Origin: Myxococcota bacterium
GTDB lineage: Bacteria > Myxococcota_A > Polyangia > Polyangiales > Polyangiaceae
Length of the DNA stretch: 35,831 bases
Direction of reading: 5' to 3'
Assembly (NCBI GenBank): GCA_963169165.1
Contig: CAUJFL010000394.1
Coordinates: 1-35,831 of the forward strand
Shown: in pieces, positions 21,378 through 30,100 of the stretch
How positions within the stretch are numbered: position 1 is the stretch's first letter
How the letters are laid out: every line of letters begins with the position of its first letter
The notes under the pieces: model-generated
The model's database searches: none
What the model was told of the DNA's origin: nothing
What the model saw: the letters and a program-made list of their open reading frames with translations, nothing else
Made by a program: the position numbers and the translations under genes

Positions 21378-22739
21378 ATGGCAGGTCCGACCGACACGCA
21401 GCCGCTGCGAGGTGACGACGATCTCTACGAGATATTTCGCGGCGCCGAGAAGCCCAGAGAGCAGTTCCGTATCGGCGCGGAGGCAGAAAAATTCGGCGTG
21501 GATGCGCTGACCGGCGCGCCCTTGCGCTACTCCGATCCGAGGGGGCGGAGCGTGCAGGCCGTCCTCGACGCGCTCGTCGAGCGGCACGGCTGGACGCCCG
21601 AGCCCGAGCACCCCGGCGGTCCGGTCATCGCGCTCCGACGCGGTCACGCCTCGGTCACGCTCGAGCCCGGCGGGCAGCTGGAGCTCTCCGGCGCGCCGCT
21701 CGAGGACGTCCACGCGATCTGCGCCGAGTCTCGCGGTCACCTCGCCGAGCTGCGCGACATCTCGACCGAGCTGGGCGTCACCTGGCTCGGCGTCGGCTTT
21801 CACCCGTTCGCGAGGCAAGCCGACCTCGACTGGGTGCCCAAGGCTCGGTACGGCATCATGCAGCGGTACCTGCCGACGCGCGGCGCGAACGGCCTCGACA
21901 TGATGCGCCGCACCGCGACGGTGCAGGCGAACTACGATTTCTCGAGCGAGCGGGACGCGATGCGAAAGCTCCGCGTCGGGCTCACGTTCGCGCCGGTCGC
22001 GGCCGCGATGACCGCGAACTCTCCGTTCTACGAGGGCAAGCCCTGGGGCGGTCGCAGCTACCGCGCGAAGGTGTGGCTCGACGTGGCGAACGAGCGCGCG
22101 GGCCTGTTGCCGATGATGTGGCGGGACGACGCGTCGTACCGCGACTACGTCGAGTGGGCGCTCGACGTGCCGATGTTCCTGTTCAAGCGCGACAACGCGG
22201 TCGTGGGCAACACGGGGCAGACGTTCCGCGCGTTCCTGCGCGACGGCTACGAGGGCCACAGGCCGACCGCCGCAGACTGGGAGATGCACCTCAACACGCT
22301 CTTCCCCGAGGTGCGCCTGAAGCGCACGCTCGAGGTGCGCAGCGTCGACTCGCTGCCCGCCGACCTCGCCTGCGCGCTGCCGGCCCTCTTCACCGGGCTG
22401 TTCTATGACGACGACGCGCTCGGTGAGGCCGAGGCGCTCGCGCGCACGCTGTCGTTCGACGACGTGGCGCGCGCCCGCGCCGAGATCCCTGAGCGCGCGC
22501 TCGGCGCGACGCTGGCGGGCGGTCCATTGAGAGCGCTCGCGCTCGAGCTGCTCACGATCGCCGAGGGCGGGCTCGCGCGGCGCGCTCGCCTCGCCCGGTC
22601 GGGCAAGGACGAGCGCGTTCACCTCGAGCGGCTTCGCGCGATGAACGAGCGCGGCGACTGCCCCGCGGACCTCTTGCTCGCGGGGCTCGACACCGCGGGT
22701 GAGCAACCCGCCGAGCTCCTCCGGCGCACACGGATGTAG
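21378..22739 (+). CDS. gshA: Glutamate-cysteine ligase (plant/alphaproteobacterial type)
   Basis: A 453-residue GCS2-type glutamate-cysteine ligase, which makes gamma-glutamylcysteine in the first step of glutathione synthesis. Family segments: FRIGAEAEKFGVD near the N-terminus (Glu residues for metal/ATP), VTLEPGGQLELSGAP, TWLGVGFHPFA, PKARYGIMQRYLPTRG, MMRRTATVQANYDFSSE, ANSPFYEGKPWGGRSYRAKVW, DWEMHLNTLFPEVRLKRTLEVRSVD. This type is closer to plant GSH1 than to E. coli GshA. ATG 21378 begins the normal N-terminus; the upstream lipoprotein frame runs into it only because it lacks a stop. It ends with TAG directly joined to the ATG of the ParA-like gene. No gshB is present in the window. Confidence 0.92.
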   Translation: MAGPTDTQPLRGDDDLYEIFRGAEKPREQFRIGAEAEKFGVDALTGAPLRYSDPRGRSVQAVLDALVERHGWTPEPEHPGGPVIALRRGHASVTLEPGGQLELSGAPLEDVHAICAESRGHLAELRDISTELGVTWLGVGFHPFARQADLDWVPKARYGIMQRYLPTRGANGLDMMRRTATVQANYDFSSERDAMRKLRVGLTFAPVAAAMTANSPFYEGKPWGGRSYRAKVWLDVANERAGLLPMMWRDDASYRDYVEWALDVPMFLFKRDNAVVGNTGQTFRAFLRDGYEGHRPTAADWEMHLNTLFPEVRLKRTLEVRSVDSLPADLACALPALFTGLFYDDDALGEAEALARTLSFDDVARARAEIPERALGATLAGGPLRALALELLTIAEGGLARRARLARSGKDERVHLERLRAMNERGDCPADLLLAGLDTAGEQPAELLRRTRM

Positions 22740-24332
22740 ATGACCGGGCGTGAGCTCGACCTCGACGAGCGGTTCCCGCCGCCGCCGTCGGTGATCCCGC
22801 CGCGCGGGACCAAGCACGTGATCGCGGTGGGCGGCGGGCGCGGCGGCGTCGGCAAGAGCGTCCTCACCGTGAACCTCGCGGTCTATCTCGCGCAGCTCGG
22901 GCGCTCCGTCGCGGTCGTCGACGCCGACGTCGGCGGCGCCAACCTGCACGTCGGGCTCGGGCTCGCGGCGCCGCCCTCGCCGACGCGCGAGCAGGTCGAC
23001 GCGGGCGAGGTGCGGGTCGTCGACACCGACGTCCCCGGCCTGCGCCTCGTCGGCGCGATGCTCGATCCGACGAGCGCGACGGCCGCGCGCGCCGGGCGAC
23101 GCTCGCGGTGGGCGCAGACGCTGAAGCAGATCGAAGCCGACTTCGTGATCGTCGATCTCGGCGCGGGCTTCGCGCCGGGCACGCTCGATCTCTTCGGCCT
23201 GGCCGACGTCGCCCTGTGCGTGACGGTGCCCGAGCCTCCCGCGATCGAGGCGACGTACACCTTCCTCCGCGCGCTGTTCCTCCGGCGGCTGCGGCGCGCC
23301 CTCCTGCGCGAGCGCTTTCGCCTGCGGATGGTCGAGCGCGCGCTCGCCGAGCTGCCGGCGCTGCCGCGTCCTCCCGAGCTCATCGAGGCGCTCGATCGCA
23401 CCGATCCCGCGCTGGCCGAGCTGGCCGCGGGCGAGCTCTCGCGCCTCGCGCCGCGGCTCGTCGTGAACGGCACCCGCGTGCGCTCCGATCTCGATCTTGG
23501 CCCGTCGATGCAGGCGATCTCGGCGCGATTCCTCGGCATCGAGCTCGAGTATGTCGGCCACGTCGAGCAGGACGACGCCGTGTGGCTCACCGTGCGCCGG
23601 CGGCGCCCGCTGCTCGTCGACAGCCCGACCTCGAAGGGCGCGCGGCTCATCGAGCGCGTCGCCCGCCGCGTCGTCGCGATCACGGCGACACCCGAGGGGC
23701 GCGCGTCGGCGCCGCCGCAGGGCGCCGGGTCGCAGCAGAAGAAGCCCAACCTGTACGAGCTGCTCGGGCTGTCGCGGGGCGCGAGCGACGAGGAGGTGCG
23801 GCGCGCGTTCAAGCGGCAGCGCGAGCTGTTCGGCGTCAACAGCCTGCCGCTCGTCTCGATCCTCGACGAGGCGGGGCTGCGCGCCGAGCAGGCGCGGCTT
23901 CAAGAGGCGCACGACACGCTGCTCGAGCCCAACCGACGCCGCGCGTACGATCTCTCGACCTTCCCCGAGCTCGAGGTCGATCCACACCCGAAGGAGAGCC
24001 GCCGCGCGCCCTCTCCCGACGACCTCCGCTTCATCGCCGAGGTGCAGCGCGAGATCCATACGGCGACCGAGTTCACCGGGAGCTTCCTCCGGCGCGTGCG
24101 CGAGAGCCAGGGCCTCGAGCTCGCCGAGATCGCCCGGCAGACCAAGATCGCCGCGAGCCACCTGTCGGCGATCGAGGAAGAGCGCTGGGAGGAGCTGCCC
24201 GCGCCGGTGTACGCGCGCGGCTTCGTGCGCGAGCTCGCGAAGGTGTTGAAGCTCGATCCGATGCAGGTCGACCGCACCTACGCGAAGCGGCTCCGCGAGG
24301 GCTACGCGTCGATCGGCCGCGCGTCGGAGTGA
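22740..24332 (+). CDS. Fusion: ParA/MinD-like ATPase + J-like domain + RodZ-type HTH
   Basis: A 530-residue protein with three parts. Residues 25-310 are a MinD/FlhG/ParA-type ATPase: deviant Walker A GGGRGGVGKS (31-40), in which the signature lysine is Arg34 while P-loop Lys39 is kept, then VAVVDADVGGANLHVGLGL, FVIVDLGAGFAPGTLDL and LVVNGTRV. Residues about 336-400 look like a DnaJ J-domain (NLYELLGLSRGASDEEVRRAF, then PNRRRAYDL) but the HPD tripeptide is absent. Residues about 443-515 are an HTH of the RodZ cytoplasmic type (LRRVRESQGLELAEIARQTK, PAPVYARGFVRELAKVLKL). There is no transmembrane segment. It begins immediately after the gshA stop. A role in positioning a polar or cytoskeletal complex is inference from the parts; the ATPase may dimerise on membrane or DNA. 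Confidence 0.88.
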   Translation: MTGRELDLDERFPPPPSVIPPRGTKHVIAVGGGRGGVGKSVLTVNLAVYLAQLGRSVAVVDADVGGANLHVGLGLAAPPSPTREQVDAGEVRVVDTDVPGLRLVGAMLDPTSATAARAGRRSRWAQTLKQIEADFVIVDLGAGFAPGTLDLFGLADVALCVTVPEPPAIEATYTFLRALFLRRLRRALLRERFRLRMVERALAELPALPRPPELIEALDRTDPALAELAAGELSRLAPRLVVNGTRVRSDLDLGPSMQAISARFLGIELEYVGHVEQDDAVWLTVRRRRPLLVDSPTSKGARLIERVARRVVAITATPEGRASAPPQGAGSQQKKPNLYELLGLSRGASDEEVRRAFKRQRELFGVNSLPLVSILDEAGLRAEQARLQEAHDTLLEPNRRRAYDLSTFPELEVDPHPKESRRAPSPDDLRFIAEVQREIHTATEFTGSFLRRVRESQGLELAEIARQTKIAASHLSAIEEERWEELPAPVYARGFVRELAKVLKLDPMQVDRTYAKRLREGYASIGRASE

Positions 24333-24342
24333 GCCGCGCGTG

Positions 24343-25059
24343 TCAGAGCGCGACGCCCGCGCCCGGAGCCTTCGCGAGCGCCGCGTCGAGGGCCGCGGGA
24401 TCGAAGCCGACGAGCACCTGCCCGCCGACGTCGATCACCGGGATCTGCCCGCCCGCCAGCCCGGCCCGCGCGAGCTTCTTCGACATCTCGCGCTGCGCTT
24501 CCCTGTCCTGCTCGATGTCCTTGTACACGACCCGAACCCGGCGCTGCGTGAGGTAGGCCTGCGCGGCGTGGCACGGCTTGCACCACTCGGCGCCATAGAC
24601 CGTCGCCGTCACCTTCGACGCGTCGGCCGGCGGCTGATCGGCCGGCGCGGCGACCGTCGCGCGTGGGGGCAGGCCGACGCGACCGCCGCGGCGCTGATCA
24701 GCCTTGGCCTCCCACTCGCCGCGCGACATCGTCGTCACCTTGAACGCGCCGCTCGGGTCGCGCTCGCGCAGGTTGGCGACGTAGACCTGCTCGGTCGCCG
24801 CGCCGTCGTCCGAGTCGGTGCGCACGACGCGCACGGCGTCGCGGCCCTCGGGCGGCACCGCGGCGACGCTCATCGCGGTGTGGAACTCGCCCTTCGCGTC
24901 GATCCACGTCAAGAGGATGTTCGGCGTCGACTCGGTCAGCGTCAGCTTCGGCAGCTCGCGGCTCACCGGTCGGGTCCCGTCGTCGGCGCGCCTGCAGGCC
25001 GAGCTCGCCAGCGCGGCGGTGAGCACGAGGAGCGTCAGCGCTCGGCCCGCCGCGCTCAT
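24343..25059 (-). CDS. Redoxin-domain lipoprotein
   Basis: A 238-residue lipoprotein (lipobox LASSAC, Cys22). The middle (about 35-125) has no domain I recognise. The C-terminal 85 residues are a glutaredoxin/thioredoxin-like fold: TVYGAEWCKPCHAAQAYL with redox pair Cys160/Cys163, KDIEQDREAQREMSKKL, cis-proline loop GQIPVIDV, and GFDPAALDAAL, typical of glutaredoxin-like (NrdH/GrxC-type) sequences. It should act as a thiol-disulfide carrier in the periplasm or on the outer membrane. It lies 97 bp downstream of the ABC-F gene on the same strand and ends 10 bp from the convergent ParA-like gene. Partner unknown. Confidence 0.85.
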   Translation of the reverse strand: MSAAGRALTLLVLTAALASSACRRADDGTRPVSRELPKLTLTESTPNILLTWIDAKGEFHTAMSVAAVPPEGRDAVRVVRTDSDDGAATEQVYVANLRERDPSGAFKVTTMSRGEWEAKADQRRGGRVGLPPRATVAAPADQPPADASKVTATVYGAEWCKPCHAAQAYLTQRRVRVVYKDIEQDREAQREMSKKLARAGLAGGQIPVIDVGGQVLVGFDPAALDAALAKAPGAGVAL

Positions 25060-25156
25060 GCTGACGCGCCTCGCGCGGGGTCGAGCGGACTGCGGGGGAG
25101 GGGCGGCGTCACCCGCGGAGCTTGCGCCCCCTTCGCGCGGATCGCCAGCCTCGGCG

Positions 25157-27076
25157 TCATCGCGGTCCCCTCGCCAGCTCGTCGCCGAGGCTCGACCACT
25201 CGCTCATCAGGCGCTCGACCTCTCGGCGGAGCGCCTGCTCCTCCTTCGCGCGGCGCGCGAGCTTCTCCCAGTCGCCGCCCGGATCCTCCTTCAGTGCCTC
25301 GACCAGGCGCGCGAGCTCGCCCTCCTTCGCGGCGACCTCCTCCTCGAGCTCGCCGAGGCGCTTCTTCTTCTTCTCCCACGCGCGCGCGCGCTGTTTTTCT
25401 GCCTCGAAGCTCGCCTTCGCGTCCTCCTTCTCGCGGGGCTTCGGCGGGGGCGCGCTGGGCTTCGCGGCGGCCGCGCGGCGCGCCTGCCACGTGACCAGCT
25501 CGTCGAACGTGCTCTGGTGGTCCTCTGCGACGCCGCCCTCGACCGTCACGCAGCGCGTGGCGACGTTGGACAGGAAGCGTCGATCGTGGCTGACGAACAC
25601 CACCGTGCCCTCGAAGCCGACGAGCGCCTCCTCGAGGATCTCGGCCGCCGGGATGTCGAGGTGGTTGGTGGGCTCGTCGAGGAACAAGAGGTTGCGCGGC
25701 TCGAGCAGCAGCTTCGCGAGCGCGACCCGGCTGCGCTCGCCGCCGGACATGCCGCGGATCTCGCGGAACGGATCGTCGCCGTAGAACCGGAACCGCGCGA
25801 GGTACTGGCGCGCGCCGTCGACGTTGAGATCTCCCTTCACGCTGCGGATCTCGTCGATCAGCGACCGCGACTCGACCAGCGCGCCGAGGTGCTGGTCGAA
25901 CACGCCCTCGCAGAGGTTGGTCCCGCGCCGCACCGTCCCCTCGTCGTCGGGCGCTCCGAGGCCCGCGAGGAGCTTCAGCAGCGTGCTCTTCCCCGCGCCG
26001 TTGGGGCCGACGACGGCGACGCGCTCGCCGCGCTTGACGAAGAGATCGAGCCCGCGAAACAGCGCGCGACCGCCGCGTGACGCGCCGAGCCCCTTCGCGT
26101 CGAGCACGATGTCGCCCGAGCGCGGCGCGGGCACGAAGCGGAACGACACCCGCTCGGCGCGCGCCCACACGTCTTCGGGGCGCTCGGCCGCGTCGAGCTT
26201 GTCGAGCATCTTGCGGCGGCTCTGCGCCTGCTTGGTCTTCTGACCCGCGATGTTCTTGCGGATGAAGTCCTCGGTCTTCTGGATGAAGGCCTGCTGGTCC
26301 GCGAAGATGGCCGCCTCGCGCGCGAGGTCGACGGCGCGCGCCTCGGCGTACGCGGAGTACGACAGCGGGTACACGCGCAGGCCGCGGCGCCCGAGCTCCA
26401 TCGTCTCGCCGGTCGTGCCGTCGAGGAAGGCGCGATCGTGCGACACGATGAGCACCGCGCCCGCGTAGGTGGACAGGTAGCCCTCGAGCCAGCGGATCGT
26501 GTCGAGATCGAGGTGGTTCGTCGGCTCGTCCAGCAGCAACAGCTCGGGCTCTCGCGCGAGCACGGTGCCGAGCAGCAGCCGCCCGCGCTCGCCGCCGGAC
26601 AGGCTCTCGACGGGTCGCGAGAGGTCGGCGTCGGAGAAGCCGAGGCGCGCGGCGAGCATCCCGACCTTGCGCTCGAGCTCGTCGCCGTGCGCGAGCTGGT
26701 ATCGGTCCATCGCGCGCGCGAGCGCGTCGAGCGCCAGCGGCTCGCCGCTCGCCGCGGCCGCGATCGCCCGGTCTCGCTCGGCGCGCAGCGCGAGCACCTC
26801 GGAGAAGCCCGACAGGAAGGCGCCGAGCACGTCTCCCTCCGACGACAGCTCGTGCGACTGGCGATAGTAGCCGAGCGTCGCGCCCTTCTTGATCGTGACC
26901 GCGCCGGCGTCCGGCGCGAGCTCGCCCGCGATCAACCGCAGCAGCGTGCTCTTGCCGGCGCCGTTGGGCGCGACGAGCGCCGCGCGCTCGCCGGCCTCGA
27001 CCGAGAACGTGACCCCCGTGAACAGCTGGTTCGCGCCGTAGCCGAAGGACAGGTCCGCGACCGCCAGCATCGCCAT
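25157..27076 (-). CDS. ABC-F family ATPase (ribosome-associated)
   Basis: A 639-residue protein with two ABC ATPase domains and no membrane segment. Domain 1: Walker A APNGAGKST, signature LSGGERGRLLLG, Walker B LLLLDEPTNHLDL. Domain 2: Walker A GPNGAGKST, signature MSGGERSRVALAK, Walker B LLFLDEPTNHLDI. The linker between them has the charged helical P-site-tRNA-interaction region (AFIQKTEDFIRKNIAGQKTKQ). A Lys/Glu-rich coiled coil ends the protein (about 565-635), as in Uup. ABC-F proteins bind the ribosomal E site and affect translation or antibiotic resistance. The subtype (Uup or other) is not decided. ATG 27076 is chosen because GAGG lies just upstream on this strand; ATG 27070 is also possible. 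Confidence 0.92.
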   Translation of the reverse strand: MAMLAVADLSFGYGANQLFTGVTFSVEAGERAALVAPNGAGKSTLLRLIAGELAPDAGAVTIKKGATLGYYRQSHELSSEGDVLGAFLSGFSEVLALRAERDRAIAAAASGEPLALDALARAMDRYQLAHGDELERKVGMLAARLGFSDADLSRPVESLSGGERGRLLLGTVLAREPELLLLDEPTNHLDLDTIRWLEGYLSTYAGAVLIVSHDRAFLDGTTGETMELGRRGLRVYPLSYSAYAEARAVDLAREAAIFADQQAFIQKTEDFIRKNIAGQKTKQAQSRRKMLDKLDAAERPEDVWARAERVSFRFVPAPRSGDIVLDAKGLGASRGGRALFRGLDLFVKRGERVAVVGPNGAGKSTLLKLLAGLGAPDDEGTVRRGTNLCEGVFDQHLGALVESRSLIDEIRSVKGDLNVDGARQYLARFRFYGDDPFREIRGMSGGERSRVALAKLLLEPRNLLFLDEPTNHLDIPAAEILEEALVGFEGTVVFVSHDRRFLSNVATRCVTVEGGVAEDHQSTFDELVTWQARRAAAAKPSAPPPKPREKEDAKASFEAEKQRARAWEKKKKRLGELEEEVAAKEGELARLVEALKEDPGGDWEKLARRAKEEQALRREVERLMSEWSSLGDELARGPR

Positions 27077-27127
27077 GGGCGCCTCATACCCCAACCCGCG
27101 AAGCCTGAGCGCTCGCAAGATCACGCT

Positions 27128-27155
27128 TTGACTCTCGTGAGAATCCAACTATAGG
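27128..27155 (+). promoter_or_regulatory. Sigma70-type promoter for the SNF2 gene
   Basis: TTGACT (27128-27133), a 16-bp spacer and TATAGG (27150-27155): five and four of six consensus bases, in the 84-bp gap between divergent genes. The expected transcript start, near 27162, falls on the first possible ATG (27161), so translation is either leaderless or starts further inside the frame. Confidence 0.55.
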
Positions 27156-27160
27156 CAGCG

Positions 27161-30100
27161 ATGACACGGTCGGTGGCGCCTCCAGGGTCACCCTCCGCGC
27201 GCTCCCCCGGGTGGGTGGCTGGGCTCCGCGAGGGGCTGAGCGCCTTCACGGCGCAGACATCGCCCGACGAGCGCGGGTCGTCACAAAGGCAACGTTCCCC
27301 GCCGCGCGAGGTGCATCGCGCGGGCGTCCTCTTGGCGAACACCGACGACATCCCGGCCCCCGCGCCGTCCACCAAGCTCCAGGCGACCATCGCCGACACG
27401 CTCTCGACGCTCAGCGATCGGGGGCTCCGCCGCCTCCTCGGCGCGCGCACGTTCCTCCGCGGGCTCGAGTACTCGCGCCGCCGCGTCGTCGAGGACGTCG
27501 TCGTCGCGGAGAGCGAGGCCACGGGGCGCGTCCGCGGCTCGGACCCCGAGCCGTACGCCGCGCGCGTCTATCTGTCGCCCGAGGGGATCCGCAGCGACTG
27601 CAGCTGCCCCGTCTTCGAGAAGTCGCAGCAGCACTGCAAGCACGTCGCCGCGCTGCTGATCAGCGTGCGCGATCAGGCCCGCGGCTCGAACCCGCGCCCG
27701 CCGGCGCCGCCTCCCCCTCCGGCGCCGCCGACGAGCGCGTCGTCTCAGGCCGCGCCTGGCGGAGGTGGGAGCAAGAGCTCTCGGCGCGAGCGACGCCGTC
27801 AGCGGCTGCTCGCGATGCAGTCGGGGGTGTCGACGACCCACGTCGTCGATCGGCACCACGGCACGGCGCACACGCACGTCGTCGCGTCGTCCCTCGCCGA
27901 CGCGACCCAGCGCTCGACCGGCATCGGCGCGTGGCTGCCGCCCTCCGGCGCGCCGCAACAGGCCCGGCCGATCGAGTTTCGTATCCTCGTCCGGCAGGGT
28001 GGGCTCACGGTCACCGCGCTCGACGCCGAGGCGCGCGCGCCGATGCTGCCTTCAGTCGCGCTCAGCTGGCAGGCGCTGTCCCCGACGGCCGATCGCGAGG
28101 CGCTCCGCGTGCTCGCGCGCTTCGAGAGCGGCAACCCGCGTCACCCGGCGGTCGACATCCGCGGCGAGGAGGTCTCCGAGCTGCTGCCGCTGCTCAACGG
28201 GCGTCGGGTGCTGCTCGAGCCCACGCTGATGCAACTCCGCTTCGGCGACGACGCCCTGCGTCCCCGCTTCGATCTCGAGCTCGCGGGGGACAGCATCGTC
28301 GCGAAGGCGAGCTTCGAGCGGGTCGGCGACAAGCGCAGGTTCTCGCTGTCGCAGGGCGGGTGGTTCGAGGGGCACCCGAGCTGGCACGTCGACACGAGCG
28401 ACGGCGTCGCGCGCCCGATCGATCGGCGCGTGAGCGTCGCGGCGATGCGTCGCCTGGTGAAGAGCCCGACGATCAGCGAGCCCGCGTCCGAGCTGGTGCC
28501 GCTCGTGATGGACGGCCTGCCGCGCGTCGCGCTCGAGATGGGCGCCGAGCTGCCGACGCTCGACCAGATCGCCGACGTCGTCGACATCGAGCCGACGTTT
28601 CGCATGCAGGCGGGCGGCGGCATCACCGAGGTCGTGGTCACGCTCACGGCGGTCTACGACGACACCGAGGTGCAGGTGCGCGCGGACGGCATCTCGCCGC
28701 CTGTGATCCTCAAGCCGCCCACCGAGGGCCAGAAGCGCTTCCGCTGCATCCGCACCGACATCGCCGCGCAGCAGGCCGCCGCAGAGCGCCTGAAAGAGCT
28801 CGGGCTGCTCCCCGACGACGGCGGCCAGAAGTTCTCCGCGATCGGGCCGAAGGCGATCAAGTTCTGGAGCGAGGGGCTCGGCACGCTGCCCGAGTCGTGG
28901 GATCTCTTCGTCCCAGAAGATCTCGTCGACACGCAGGTCCGCAAGGCGCCGCTGTCGATCAGCGCGTTCGTCGATCGCAAGTCGACCTCGGGGATGGACT
29001 GGCTGTCGCTGAAGCTCAACTTCTCGAGCGAGGGCGTCGGCGTCGATCGCGACGAGCTGATGCGCACCATCGCCGCCGGGAAGAAGTACGTGAAGCTCGA
29101 GGATGGCTCGTTCGCCGAGCTCGATCCCCAGGCGGTGCGGGCGCTGCTCGATCGCGAGCTCGAGATCCTCTCGTCGATGGGCAAGGGCGGCAAGATCCCG
29201 CTGTCGCAGGCCGGTCGCCTCGAGGAGCTGCTCGGGCAGATCGACGGCGACGTCCGCGTCGCGGCGAGCGCGAGGGACCTGTTCAAGCAGCTGCGCGACA
29301 TCGACGGGATCGAGGTCGCGAAGAAGCCGAAGGCGCTGAAGGCGACGCTCAGGCCGTACCAGGAGGCGGGGCTCTCGTGGCTCCTGTTCGTCCACAAGCT
29401 GCGCTCGGGCGGCGTGCTCGCCGACGATATGGGCCTCGGCAAGACGCTCCAGACGATCGGCCTGCTGACGGCGGTGAAGCAGGAAGAGAAGCGCGTGCGC
29501 GCGCTGATCGTCGCGCCGACGAGCGTGGTCCCCAACTGGGCGCGCGAGTTCGAGCGCTTCGCGCCGTCGCTGAAGACCGTCGTGTGGCACGGCGCCGATC
29601 GCCACGAGCAGAAGGACGAGGCCGAGAGCGCCGAGGTGCTGATCACGTCGTACCAGCTGCTCCGGCGCGACGAGGAGTACCTGTCGAGCCTCGAGCTGTC
29701 GTACGCCGTCCTCGACGAGGCGCAGCACATCAAGAACTCGACGTCCGCGACGGCCGCCGCGGCGAAGCGCCTGCGCTCCGACCGGAGGCTCGCGCTGACC
29801 GGCACGCCGATCGAAAATCGCCTGTCGGAGCTCTGGTCGATCTTCGATTTCGTGAGCCCGGGGCTGCTCGGCTCGCTCGACAAGTTCGAGGAGCGCTACG
29901 GTCGGCCGATCGACAACGGCGACGTCAAGGCGGCGAACCGCCTCCGCGCGACGATCCACCCCTTCATCCTCCGGCGCACGAAGCTCGAGGTCGAGAAGGA
30001 TCTGCCCGAGATGATCGAGACCGATCGCGTCGTCGAGATGACGGCCGAGCAGAAGAAGGTCTACCAGGCGATCCTGCGCGAGGTGCGCGCGCAGGTGATG

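Noticed and set aside
21336-24161. Long minus-strand open frame of about 940 codons
   Set aside because: It is a mirror of gshA and the ParA-like gene, rich in Arg/Glu/His/Ala without any domain, typical of an antisense frame in high-GC DNA.
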